DNA of 64,000 nucleotides from Saccharina japonica (taxonomy: Eukaryota; Sar; Phaeophyceae; Laminariales; Laminariaceae): positions 1,340,652-1,404,651 of the forward strand of contig MEHQ01003854.1 of the NCBI GenBank assembly GCA_008828725.1, in the 5' to 3' direction. The notes under the pieces are model-generated. The model was given only the letters and a program-made list of their open reading frames with translations, was not told the DNA's origin and did no database searches. Of this stretch, positions 37,804-48,133 are shown one piece after another; the stretch's first letter is position 1, and every line of letters starts with the position of its first letter. Made by a program: the position numbers and the translations under genes.

Positions 37804-38400
37804 TTAACGTTTCTCTCCTACCCTCGGACCTAAATGACCGACCCCGGCAATGACCCCACCCCCCCCCACATCGATACTGCTCGATAGCGGCACGCCAGCG
37901 GTACGCCAGCCTTCGACGGCAGCTTGAGTAGTTTTCTTGTCACGCGTATGGGATTGAGGCATACGCAAAGAAAATCTGACGGCCCCATCCACCATCATCA
38001 GTACATACCCGTTCCACGAGCTGTAGAGCTGCTCCAAAATATGATCTCCGAGATCTGTCTCAAGCATCTCATACGACCACAAGAGCCGCCTTGGCGTCAT
38101 GGCCACTCGTTGGCTCCTTACTCGTATGTACTGTCTACACCCCGGCAAAATACACGCACACCCTTTTCGGTGGGATATGTCGCGATTCCTCGTGAAACGC
38201 CTCCGCTGCCCGATCTCCCTGGGTTGACCACGTCGCAGCAAGGTTTTTCGTCCCCCGGCCAGAAAATGAACCCGGATCCTCACACCGGCGGCTGTCTCAT
38301 CTGCTCCTTGTGTTCGAGCAGAGCACCTCTTGGGAAAGCTCATGATAACCTCCTCCAGTTGACCTTCATATTGCGACAATGCGGACGACCAGCGAGGCAA
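37804..38400 (-). pseudogene. Ty3/gypsy-like integrase core fragment
   Basis: A 198-codon frame. It holds TPRRLLWSYEMLETDLGDHI, then NGYVLMMVDGAVRFSLRMP, then GVPLSSSIDVGGG. This matches the integrase core layout: first Asp in ETD, the (V/I)VD strand, and the second Asp 61 residues after the first in the place of the usual S/TDxG. The upstream zinc region is only partly visible (one Cys pair member replaced). The catalytic Glu and downstream part were not found. No RT or RNase H was found on this strand within 4 kb upstream, so it is an isolated fragment. Confidence 0.5.
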
Positions 38401-38439
38401 CGGACGTGGTGGCGGGGGCGACGCTAGTGGGGCAATTTG

Positions 38440-38700
38440 TGTGGTTTATCGACAGGGGAGGTATCACAGATCGCTGGAATTTGGTTTCTTTCTTCTTTTG
38501 GATGATGCTGGGAATTGAAAGACCGAGTTGACCATATAACTTTGACGGCTTTCTTCGAGGGAGAGACATCCCCTAGATAACCCGTCTCTTCCCAACCTCC
38601 ACTGGTGCGGCAGGGAGGTTCCGACAGCTCAGTTCGTGCCCGCATAATGTGCCCTTTACCTGGCACTAGTCCAAACAGTCAACACGCATCAACCCACTGA
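38440..38700 (-). repeat. Diverged duplicate of 36850-37145
   Basis: Second copy of the segment described at 36850-37145. It lies just upstream (minus sense) of the integrase core. Confidence 0.4.
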
Positions 38701-39515
38701 GTCCTGGCGCCACGGTTTTGAAACACTAGCCTTCAGCGGTACGAGTCCCGACCACTTCGACGACTGACACAAGAAGACCTTCTTTACGCCTGTCATTCGA
38801 GCATCTCCCATACATTGGAGGGATCACATACGCAGAGGAAAATAGTGGAACGCATCAAATGGAGAAATAAAGCAAGACAGTATGCAATATAATACGCATA
38901 CGTTTCAGTAGCGGGGGTGGCGTAACAAGATAAGGATCACCCAACAAGAAATGTGATTCGTGTTACAAATGAAGCGGAAAGTAACACGAAACACCTAAAA
39001 TCAGACACCGTAATCTACAGTGAGATCGAAATACATTGGGGAAAGTAAACATACACAGTATAATAGCGAGGAAGCCCTACAGTGCACTGAGCTGCTTACG
39101 GTCACGAAAAACACATATAATGACAATGTCGGTCGGACCAGGACTGCAGTCTCTTGAGCAGGGCGCCCCCTCCCCCGCACGTGCACTCTTGTTAACATTC
39201 CGTGTCGCGATTGTAACCGTCGCGTGTAGCCCACCCTGACGAGCTGTGAACACATCCCCAGACTTTGAATGCATTCCTACCCTTTCGAATTGTGCCACAA
39301 AGTAATGTAAGCACAGACCAGACCAACAACGGCTTCATCCGACGAGAAAGCACCGGAGAAAAACACCCCGTCGGTGCTGCTTACGTTCGCCCAACGCCAG
39401 GCTGCTTACGATAAAACCAATCGTTGACTATGCGCCATTCTGTCCTTAGTAGAGGGAGGAACCCGTATCCTACTTACAGTAGTGCGGTAGTACAGGGAAG
39501 GGTCGACCAGAACCC
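38701..39515. other. No gene supported
   Basis: Balanced composition without simple repeats. Short ORFs on both strands lack motifs. Probably old retroelement sequence. Confidence 0.3.
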
Positions 39516-40360
39516 GTGGCCACGGGCAAAAGGCATGGCAGGAGCTTCATTGCAAGTACGACAGCAACGAACAAAATAGTTTACTTCAAATCGTCGGATC
39601 TGATAGCTGCAACCAGGAAGCCCGGATGGAATCCTTATGGATACTTCCAGGTAGCCTCCCTCCTTCGCAATCAGGTGGAAAACCTGGGAGGAACCATCAC
39701 GGGCCGGCCGTTCAAGGAGACCGTGCCATATCCCAAGGAATTTCTGAGGGGTGCATGCAAATCAAACCAATGACGTACAGGGACCCCTCGTTTAGCTTCG
39801 AATACACCCAAGCTACCACGGGGCACCTCTACCTGGGTAACCTCGCGCGAAATTAAACTCTGAGTAGGATCGCCGGACGCGTCTTGACCATGTCAGCGGC
39901 TTCCATCCTCGACTCCGACCAATATTTTTTCCCTCACTGCAGCCAGCCAGAACACTACCAGAGGGTTTGCGTCTTGCCCGCTAAGGATAAGAACAGGCCA
40001 TCTACCTCTAAATGCGGTAACGCTGGACCGGGAGGCGCCACGAAGAAGAGGTGGTGCTCGGTTTATACTGTAAATCCGCTTCCCACAATGACGCTGACTG
40101 GTACCAGCAGAGAGACGCACGCCCACGAGAAGAGGCACACTAAGGGGGGTCTCGCACAGCGGCTGTTTCCAGTTCGAACACTATCACGCCCAATGGGAAC
40201 GAACACATGTTTAAACCAGGAGTTTAGTCAACAGCGGCTTCTTGTGGATGGCCTTGTCCGATGGACGAGCCTTCCTTCCTAGTGACAGCAGCGTACCTAC
40301 ACTGGTAGACAGTGGCCCTATGGAGCACTTCGCAGACGACGAGTTGAGTCTTGAGCTATA
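39516..40360 (+). pseudogene. Copia-like Gag/protease remnant
   Basis: Open pieces in several frames. Around 39930-39975 a zinc-knuckle-like HCSQPEHYQRVC (C-x4-H-x4-C) has its first Cys replaced by Phe. A second block KKRWCSVY follows, and in the next frame SASHNDADWYQQRDARP, as in Gag C-termini of copia elements. At 40293-40350 PTLVDSGPMEHFADDEL matches the copia aspartic protease site (DSG), followed soon by stops. Frameshifts and stops separate the blocks, so it is dead. The 39516-39773 frame (85 codons) may be the preceding Gag part but has no diagnostic motif. Confidence 0.45.
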
Positions 40361-40924
40361 ATACCGACCATGAAACTACAGTATATACCAGGAAAATATT
40401 CCTCAACGAGCTGCATATGATAAGACTACCCGCCAAGAATGTACAGAAGTACAACTGGCATCCTGCCTGACGTCACCATCGACCAGACTGAGGCAAAGCG
40501 TGTAGTAGGCCCCCCCCGCATGGTTGCTTCGAGACTAGGTCGGCACCATTTCTCCGCTTTTGATGCAGCATATATAATAATCTCCACCAATATTGAAGAA
40601 AAAAACCCCTCTCAATAGAAAATAAACGTCATGGTACCTCTCCAGCAGCCGAACACAGGCATGGGTCTGTTCATGTCAATCTGTTCTAAGCGCAAAATCA
40701 CAGCACTCAATGTGCATCAGCTGTCGCCATGGCCCTCTCACCATTCCGGGCTGCGAACCTTAGGAAAACGCCAGACGGAGGCGCGCCCCCGGAATACCAA
40801 GCATCATATAGGTGGGGCCGGGGGGCTGGTGATACTTGACCTTGTGGTATCGCGACAGCAACCGGACACGATAATATGATTTCACCCTTCAAACTGATGG
40901 CTTACAAAGCAACCACGCCTGCGA

Positions 40925-41400
40925 TCGCTGGAGCATCAACGCCTAGAAATGCCGGAGCTCATCGCTTGGGATCCTCATAGCATCCCGAGATCCTCGACAC
41001 GCATGATGCATGGAGTTGCCAGTGCTTGTCGCCTGGCGCCGCTAGAAGACCATCGCTTGCAGTCGCCGGAGCAACACCACTATAGGTCGCTAGAGCACCA
41101 TCCTCTAGGGCCTCTTGGGCACTATTGCCTGAGGAGGTCTCAGCAGCATCACCGGGGGTAGTTAGAGCACCATCTCCGGGGGCCCCCGTGACAAAATCGC
41201 CGGGATGCCTGGAGCACCATTTCCCGGGGCGGCCGGGGCATCATCGCCTGAAGTCGCTGAAGAACCATCGTCCAGGGTCGCCAGAGTGTCATCGCCTGGG
41301 GCCGCCGGAGCAATACCGCCTGGGGTCGCTGAAGCACCATCTCCTGGAGCAGCCGGAGCATCACCAGCTGGGGTCGACATATCATTATGGTCAAGGCTCA
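40925..41400 (+). repeat. Minisatellite, about 30-bp unit, coding-like in both strands
   Basis: Units near GCACCATCTCCTGGGGCCGC CGGA recur about fourteen times. The 30-bp length keeps frames open. The minus strand reads decapeptides such as DDAPAAPGNG, the plus strand SPGAAGA types. It may be a repeat within the retroelement body. No independent gene supported. Confidence 0.65.
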
Positions 41401-42380
41401 GCGGATCGACATCGTCTGCACCACCTGATATGCACGTGTACACCCGCAACTCATCAGTTCATCGCGACCGTACAAAAATATATGGCCCCAATCATGACAG
41501 AGAACACCTTCCTTTATTCCTGTATTTGCCTACACCTCACAGGAAGCCCTGCGTACATAGGGTTCTCGGAGGAGGATACACACAGCCAAAATATCGTCTA
41601 CCACCCGCGTGCCGAACAGTCTCAGTAAGACTGGAGTGCATCGTGGACTCGAACAAAGCTAGTTGTGGTTCAGCTTAGATTGACCAAACCAACGAAATGT
41701 GGTGTTGTGATTGTTCCACTTTTGCCCCCGGACGTTCGGCAACCCGTACACACCCGAACAGGGTACACTCTTCAACGCTACTGCAGCACTACCCAGATTG
41801 AGCGTACTTCTAGAACACCATACCGATACCGACGTCAAGGAAAGGAGCAATTATACTGCTCGTTCATCACCTCTAAATTACCAACCCAAGTCAACTGCTG
41901 ATTGTGTATCAGTCCGCAAGGCAATCATGTTATCTGTCCGGTACTTTAGTGATTGAAGGGTACTATAGCAGAACTACACATGCGGAGCAAAGGGTAGGCG
42001 GGAACTTTCTTCCTTCCTGTCTACGGTCTTACCCTCTTCTTTTACGTTCCGGGTCCGCTCATTGCCACCTCATATTCGTCACCTCTGCATCATTATTACA
42101 AGTCGGGGGAGCTGGCCACGCAATTGAAGAGGGCCTCAATATATGTTTCTGAAATGGGGGTAACAAGGCTAAGTCATGGTGGTTATCGACACGCGATCTA
42201 TCCTTACAGTAGTCTACGACGTTGCCACTACCTCACGGGGGCGACTCTGTCAAGTGCTCTACACGGCGGTGCTATGGTTCAAAGTAGACGCAAGAACCGC
42301 AAAGACGCCCCGCAGAAAAACGAGGAAACGAGGTTAGGGCCTACTGAAATAGTACACCTATCGTCCCCGTCAATTTAATC
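41401..42380. other. No gene supported
   Basis: Short overlapping ORFs only. I saw no motif on either strand. Confidence 0.3.
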
Positions 42381-42382
42381 AC

Positions 42383-43760
42383 TTATATATGCAGCTGCTC
42401 AAACTCCACCCCAAGAGCATGAACAATAAGGTAGCTCTCGACAGGACTGCTAGTGGCATCGAGGCCCTCCCTGATTGGCCAATCGGTATTATCGAGGACA
42501 AAGCGAGGCGTCCCTCCAAGCATGCCGCCAACGGTGCAGGAGAAGAAGTGGTTCCGCTCCAGTCCGATGGCAGTCTGCCATGATTCCAGCTCAGGAACCA
42601 CGGTGCGTCCGTTTTTGGCTTACGACCAATTTCTGGTGCTTGATGCCGATGTTGATGCGGAAATCGACCGTAGGGGTCTCAACGCGAAGGGCTGCGTAGT
42701 TGGATTGCTTGGCCAGCAGATCGGCCACGCCATCTCCTTAATATTTCGCGCACCACGTCAGGGCGACAAGGGTGTTGGGCTCCAGAACCCACTCGTCAGC
42801 GGTGGTACTGGAAGCCTCACGCAGGGACATACTGGCGGCTGTCGTTTTCTCGAATTGTGCCGCGCAGATGCGCCCCCCTCCAAACGGACGGGACTCTGCT
42901 GGGGTATTAGTAGCGGGAAAATGCACACCCTCCACCAAGATGACTTTCTCACCTGGGATTTGTGGGTCAGGGGCTTCCTCGGTGTCCACTAGAACACGGA
43001 GAGCTCCATCCGCCAGACAGGGCGAACTGCATCTCGACTGCGAATGGGGTTTTCACCTCCACCACCAGGGAGTGACCGTCTAGTAGCAGAATACTGATTT
43101 ACGGCACAGGTTGCCTGTCCGGGAACTCCTCCGGCATGGGGGCGGTAACACGGACGTTGATTTCCTCTGTGTCGGATACCAAGCAGTACTATTCGCCATC
43201 CTCGCCAGCCCAGTCGATGTTCTGGCCGAGCAATCCGATCGAGAACCTGCGCTGTTGATAGTCTGTTATCAAACGCATCCGATGATAAATTGGTGTCTGC
43301 CAAGCGTCGCTACAGCGGTAGAACGTCCGTGTTCAAAATCCGTGCGATGATAAATTGATGCTGACAAAGTGATGCGGCAGCAATACACCGATGTCAGCTG
43401 TGACTAGTAGTCAGTGCCTTTATTGCTTTTCCCTTTAGTGCTTCCCCAGCAACACACACATGATTCAGACGAAACAGACATGCAAACGCACTTCCGGAAC
43501 CTTCGATCTCTATGTTAGCGTTTATTGCGTCAATGCCGTAGTGCTCACAGCCTCTACACATGCACTCTCCCGCGAGAGCCGACAAGGAGCACTCGTAGCG
43601 CTGTTCTATCGGCATTGAACTGAGAGCTATCCGTCAGGTTCAACCCTACGACCCCTTCGCCACTAGCCGTACCGTCAACGTATACGGGGTAGAAAATCTC
43701 TCCATGGACAGATTCGGTGACTGTGACTTTGGTCAAGCAATGTGTTGGCACGGAAAACAC
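42383..43760 (-). pseudogene. Unidentified minus-strand coding-like remnant
   Basis: Frames on the minus strand follow each other: 43760-43554 (KVTVTESVHGEIFYPVYVDG), 43615-43394, 42989-42738 (VILVEGVHFPATNTPAESRP) and 42601-42383 (WQTAIGLERNHFFSCTVGGM). Composition is protein-like, and strand-rich segments resemble the region after the protease in LTR elements, but no diagnostic residue is present. Plus-strand frames are also open here. Confidence 0.25.
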
Positions 43761-44555
43761 ACCAACCTCGTCAAACCTTCTGCAGGCATCACATCAGGTA
43801 CCAGGTATGCGCCAAAACATGAAAAAAAACTACTCAAGATAATCACACAGGTTAGCCCGAGAAGCTCGCGCTGTTCCGGCCGCACGACCGTATTGTTGAA
43901 GCAGGGTTCCACTGCTGTGTTGGCGTCCGGCCAAGAAGCCTGCTGGAGGGCGACGTGGAAGTCGGTTGTCCCCGAAAAAGTCCGGTGCATGTCATCTCGA
44001 CGAGCTTCTCGTGGAACGTACGAAACGAGGGGTTCTGGCGATCCGCATTCAGATTTTGACGTTGGCGTTAACACTTGTATGTAAAATGCGATGAGTTCAA
44101 ACCTTCTATATCGATATGTCAATCGGTCAGTGTGCCCCAATCTGTTGCAATGTGTAAAATATGTGTGGCGTGTTGTTTGAACTGCTCGTTTTACGCGCTG
44201 CCTTCTTTTGAAACAACTGCAACTTCCGCTTTCACGTCGAGGTTTTCCTGGTGACGACACAACCGTGGTAACTGCTCTTTAGTGCTGAAATATGGCTGAG
44301 TTGAGGTATTGCTGCCTGTTGTGCGTTATCTACTGTAGTAGTCTTGCCTATTTGTCAACGCTCGCACACGGCTTCGGAGTATGTAAATAGGCGTACACCA
44401 GTACTTATCACATGACATAACATACCGCGTGGAACATAAAACGCGTCGACCGATTCTTTGAATGTTTCACCTAGGGTTTAGTGTGCAACAGGTCGCCTTT
44501 GGTGGGAAAGCGATCTAAGGCGCCGCGAGGAACACCGGCGATGGTTGCAGTGCCG
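43761..44555. other. No gene supported; minus ORF with hydrophobic segment
   Basis: A 175-codon minus frame (44260-43733) has a possible membrane segment LGLTCVIILSSFFSCFGAYL but no family marks. The plus strand is open over 126 codons in the same interval. Confidence 0.2.
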
Positions 44556-44559
44556 GGAC

Positions 44560-45480
44560 GCTGAGAAGGGGCGGGGGTTTCGTCATATGGAAGGAGAAAA
44601 TGCTGTTACCGGGCCGTGACTGGGACGCTCGCTTTGACCCAACAACGCGTATGCCTCGGGCAGTGGCGGTACTGGCGGAAACATTTGCTGAGATGCACGG
44701 CGATTGTCTGAACCAGTGCCATACGGAATACCTTTGCATTGGCAAGGACCTAGCTGTCGAGAAGCTCTTAGCCGTAACATTTAGGGGAAAGGAGAAGTGC
44801 CGCCTGAGAAGGGCGCTTTTTGGTGAGTCCAATAAACCGTATACACAGAAGCACCCAAGCCAACCCAAGAAGAAATATCAACATGAACACCCTAATGTAC
44901 ACCTGTCAAACAATATGTCCATCTGTGACGTGTTCACGTGTCGTGCATGCACAGCATCCGCGATGCACTTGGTGCCTCGTGAACCAACCGTGTTGCCAGT
45001 TATCACAACTGGAACACTGGGAGTCTGAGAGAATCGGGTGCCCTGATGAGGAGCAAGTCTGGCATTTTCTCCAACGAGCGTAAGACAGCGAGGTAAGGCC
45101 AGTCTCGCGAATACCACTCCTTACGTACTTGATGACCCCCGGGGTCCTGCTGTTGCAATTCTCCCTATCCGACGCAGAACTTTCACACGGGGAGCTCCGG
45201 TCACGGCCGGTATTGCAGCGCCGCGCGCCGGGAAAAGGCGGGGGGTCCGACTTATGGAAGACGCACACGCTGTTTCCAGACTGCGACCGTGTCACCCTCT
45301 TTGCACCGGCGGTAGGTTGGGCGCCAGGATTTACTGCGATGTATGGCGACTGATGTCACGTGGAGGGTCTGCTTGCACGGGCAAGGATAGAGCTGTCGAG
45401 AAGCTTCGTGTCGTAACTTTTACGGGAAAGGATGATGTAAGTACCGCCGTCGAGGGACGCCTTCCGGTGAATCCGTAAAA
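44560..45480. repeat. Diverged tandem duplication of a coding-like segment
   Basis: 44560-44830 and 45205-45480 share ordered blocks. On the plus strand GKDLAVEKLLAVTFRGKE pairs with GKDRAVEKLRVVTFTGKD, preceded by RGFVIWKEK / GGSDLWKTH. On the minus strand the same blocks read FPLNVTAKSFSTARSLP and FPVKVTTRSFSTALSLP. I cannot tell which strand was coding or name the product. Confidence 0.45.
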
Positions 45481-46541
45481 CCATACCAGGTAACATAAAT
45501 ACCGATTGACCAAAAGAGGCATACCCCCCCGAAACATTGACTGAAGGGGGAACACTGCTTTTCGCCGGCGGGGAAGTCCATGTACCCCGTCAAATCAACT
45601 CAAAGTTAAAAACCCCATATTTAACAAACTCCCATGACCCCTTCCAACCATCCAGAGTGTTTTTCTTTCGTGAGTGCAAGGCGCGTAAACGAGAGTGCTA
45701 GATGACGCAACTCACAGATAGTGCAGACAAAGACAAGTCGTGTTCATAGTCGTGTGGCCCTTCAAATCAAAATGCTGGTGGCCTGTGGCCCCCATACGGC
45801 ACAACAAGGCCATCAGCACCACCACAGGACAAACACAACAAAATAACTACTACCCATCCGCCGTCTGGAGGCCCTGGTGAACCTGTAGCGTTGACATTAC
45901 TGTCTGTGCAATAATTTGCTGCATAGCACGGGACGACAATCACCCCAGGACGGTAGCATTTTCGCCGTGCACGGCGTCTTCCTCTCTATAGTGCGTATGT
46001 TTTTGAGGAATGACGCAAGTAGTGGAACGCCCCTGGTTGGAATCAGTGCACGCACGCAGTGCGCAGATGTCGAAACCCGGACGCACCAGGTACCACGACG
46101 TTCGGCTGTTTGCAGTGGCGAGCGCTTGAACCAGGCCATTGGCGGTTGGATTTTATGGAGACAGCGAGTGATGGTGAATATGGGAAAAATATTGTACCAT
46201 GGAAGCGCGCACATCGTGCTGGGTAGTTTGATCGATGTTGGCTGACCACCTGCATATCGAAAACCTCGCCACTCGCCACCCGCGGGACCCAGTGTCTTTC
46301 TCCCAGCCAATGGTCCTTGGGGGTGTACCCCTTCACATAATTCTTCCTTTTGGGTTTCTGGTGCCGAATGGAGTGGTCTTGCACGTGAATGCACGCATGA
46401 ATCACGACGACGTTCTGTGTATTCCATGTTATAGAACGGGGTGCGTGAGCGTTGAGTTGAGAAAGCCAGTGCAATGATGGAATTATCACTGACTGCTTCT
46501 ATTTCCCGATTTCGCGCGCGAGATGCGAGATAACGTATAAC
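45481..46541. other. No gene supported between duplication and YR element
   Basis: A 271-codon minus frame (46712-45897) crosses the A1 repeat of the element at 46542 and has no motifs. Plus frames of 80-109 codons overlap it. Probably more old retroelement sequence. Confidence 0.3.
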
Positions 46542-46706
46542 GTAGTAATTTTCGGAACCAAGTTTGGGGACGCATGAAGGGCATCCCCGGATTGGGAGAA
46601 AGCCTGCAGGAGGTACAGTGAGAGCAAGTGAAAGGCAACGAAGGACACTTGCTCTTCCATCGACCGATGGCAGCACGAGGAAGTAGGTAACGATTAGGAA
46701 TAACAG
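46542..46706 (+). repeat. Split direct repeat A1 of the YR element
   Basis: Starts GTAGTAATTTTCGGAACCAA and ends ACGATTAGGAATAACAG. About 90 percent identical by eye to A2. Confidence 0.85.
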
Positions 46707-46708
46707 AG

Positions 46709-48105
46709 GCACCGTATATCGACGATGCGTGGTACGGAAACTTCGCCGCCACGTTCGGGCGCACCGACAAGGAACAGTAGCTGTCCGTCTCAGAGGCTCT
46801 CCACGTAGGCATGTTAGTCTCGTTTTTCTGTGGGTATTTCCTGTCGGACACCAAGTGCGACCTGAAACCGTCGAGAATACAGCGGTATCTCGGTATCTTA
46901 TGCGATTTGAGCACCACCTCGTTTCGGATTCCCGAAAACAAGCTTCGCCAGCTGCACGCCCTGAAGGCGTTAGAGAACGGAACGGTTACCGTCCGGGCGA
47001 TGGAGAAAATCGCAGGGAAATGCGTCAGCATGTCAGGCGCCATCCGCCCAGCGTCCCTGTGGACGCACTTTATGTTCGCGGCGATCGCGAAAGCGAAGGG
47101 CCGGGCGATACAGCTTGTCCTCAAGCCCGACCTGCGCGCCGAGCTCACGACATGGCTCGGCCTGTCGTCTACGTCACAGGAAGGGCCGTGGTACAAAGCG
47201 CGGCACTATGCGTCAACCACCACAGTCGCCGCATCCGATGCGTCGTCGAACCAATGGGGTGGCATGGTATCGATACCACGCGGGGGATTCTCAGCGGGCG
47301 GCGGTTTCCCGCACGAACGATTACCCCGCCACATCAACGGCAAAGAGATGTTCGCGCTGCTCGAGGTACTCGTGGAGTGCTGTCGAAAGCACCCGGGGAA
47401 GCTACGCAGGGCGCAACTCGTGATGGACGTGGACAACCGCTCTGTGGTAGACGCGTTCAAGAAAGGGCGGTCGCGTGACTCTACTACCCACGCGATGCTG
47501 GTCAAGCTCTTCGAGATGCAAGTGGCAGAGGGCTTCTGGTTGTCGCTGCGCTGGGTGCCGACTGCCGATAACGCATCGGCCGACGCCATCACCAGACCGG
47601 GGCGCGACGAGATCGTCCGACTGCGACCAACCACGTTCCGGCAACTACGGGCGTTTTTCGGGGAGTTTACAGTCGACCTCATGGCGTCCTCCGAGAACGC
47701 CCAACAAGGGCAGACCAGGGGCACCGGCGAGCAGCGGCGACTACCGTTCTTCTCGCGGTACCAGTGCGAGGGTTCTGCGGGGGTCGACGTGTTCCGCCAC
47801 AACGTGCCCGTTAACCCGGGCGGACAATAAGCAGTTTTTGGCTACTGTTTCCCGCCGCCGGTCATGGTGGGGCATATCGTGCAACATATGGCCGAGTGCA
47901 GAGCACGCGCCGTCATCGTGATTCCCGACGTCAGGGAACATTGGTTCCCGAGAGTCACCGCGCGACCGTGCGCTCCCTCGCAATACCCAAGATAGGCAGC
48001 TTTGGGTTCCCGCACCATCAGGACAGGGTGCGTGACCACGTGTTCGTAAGGTACGGTATGTGCGCGCGGTCGAAGTATATTTTCGGAATACATAACACTC
48101 ACTGA
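46709..48105 (+). pseudogene. Reverse transcriptase-RNase H of the YR element, broken
   Basis: The frame starts with the RT catalytic box APYIDDAWYG at 46709, so fingers and most of the palm are lost. Then come CDLKPSRIQRYLGILC (motif E region) and GKCVSMSGAI. RNase H follows with all four acidic residues, counted from the ATG at 46811: D143 (ASDASSNQWGG), E179 (NGKEMFALLEV), D206 (VMDVDN) and D253 (PTADNASADAITR). After it is CFPPPVMVGHI and RAVIVIPDVREHWFP, a domain found after RNase H in YR elements. Defects are TAG at 46778-46780, TAA at 47828-47830 and a frameshift near 47960 into the frame ending at 48105. The longest intact piece is 46811-47830 (339 codons). Confidence 0.85.
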
Positions 48106-48133
48106 CATCGACCAGTGCCCGAACGACACTCGC

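Noticed and set aside
43733-44260. Possible viral membrane protein (hydrophobic segment in a 175-codon ORF)
   Set aside because: One hydrophobic stretch is not enough. No viral hallmark gene was seen anywhere in the window.
45897-46712. 271-codon minus-strand ORF
   Set aside because: It spans the A1 repeat of the YR element and has no motif. The plus strand explains its right end.
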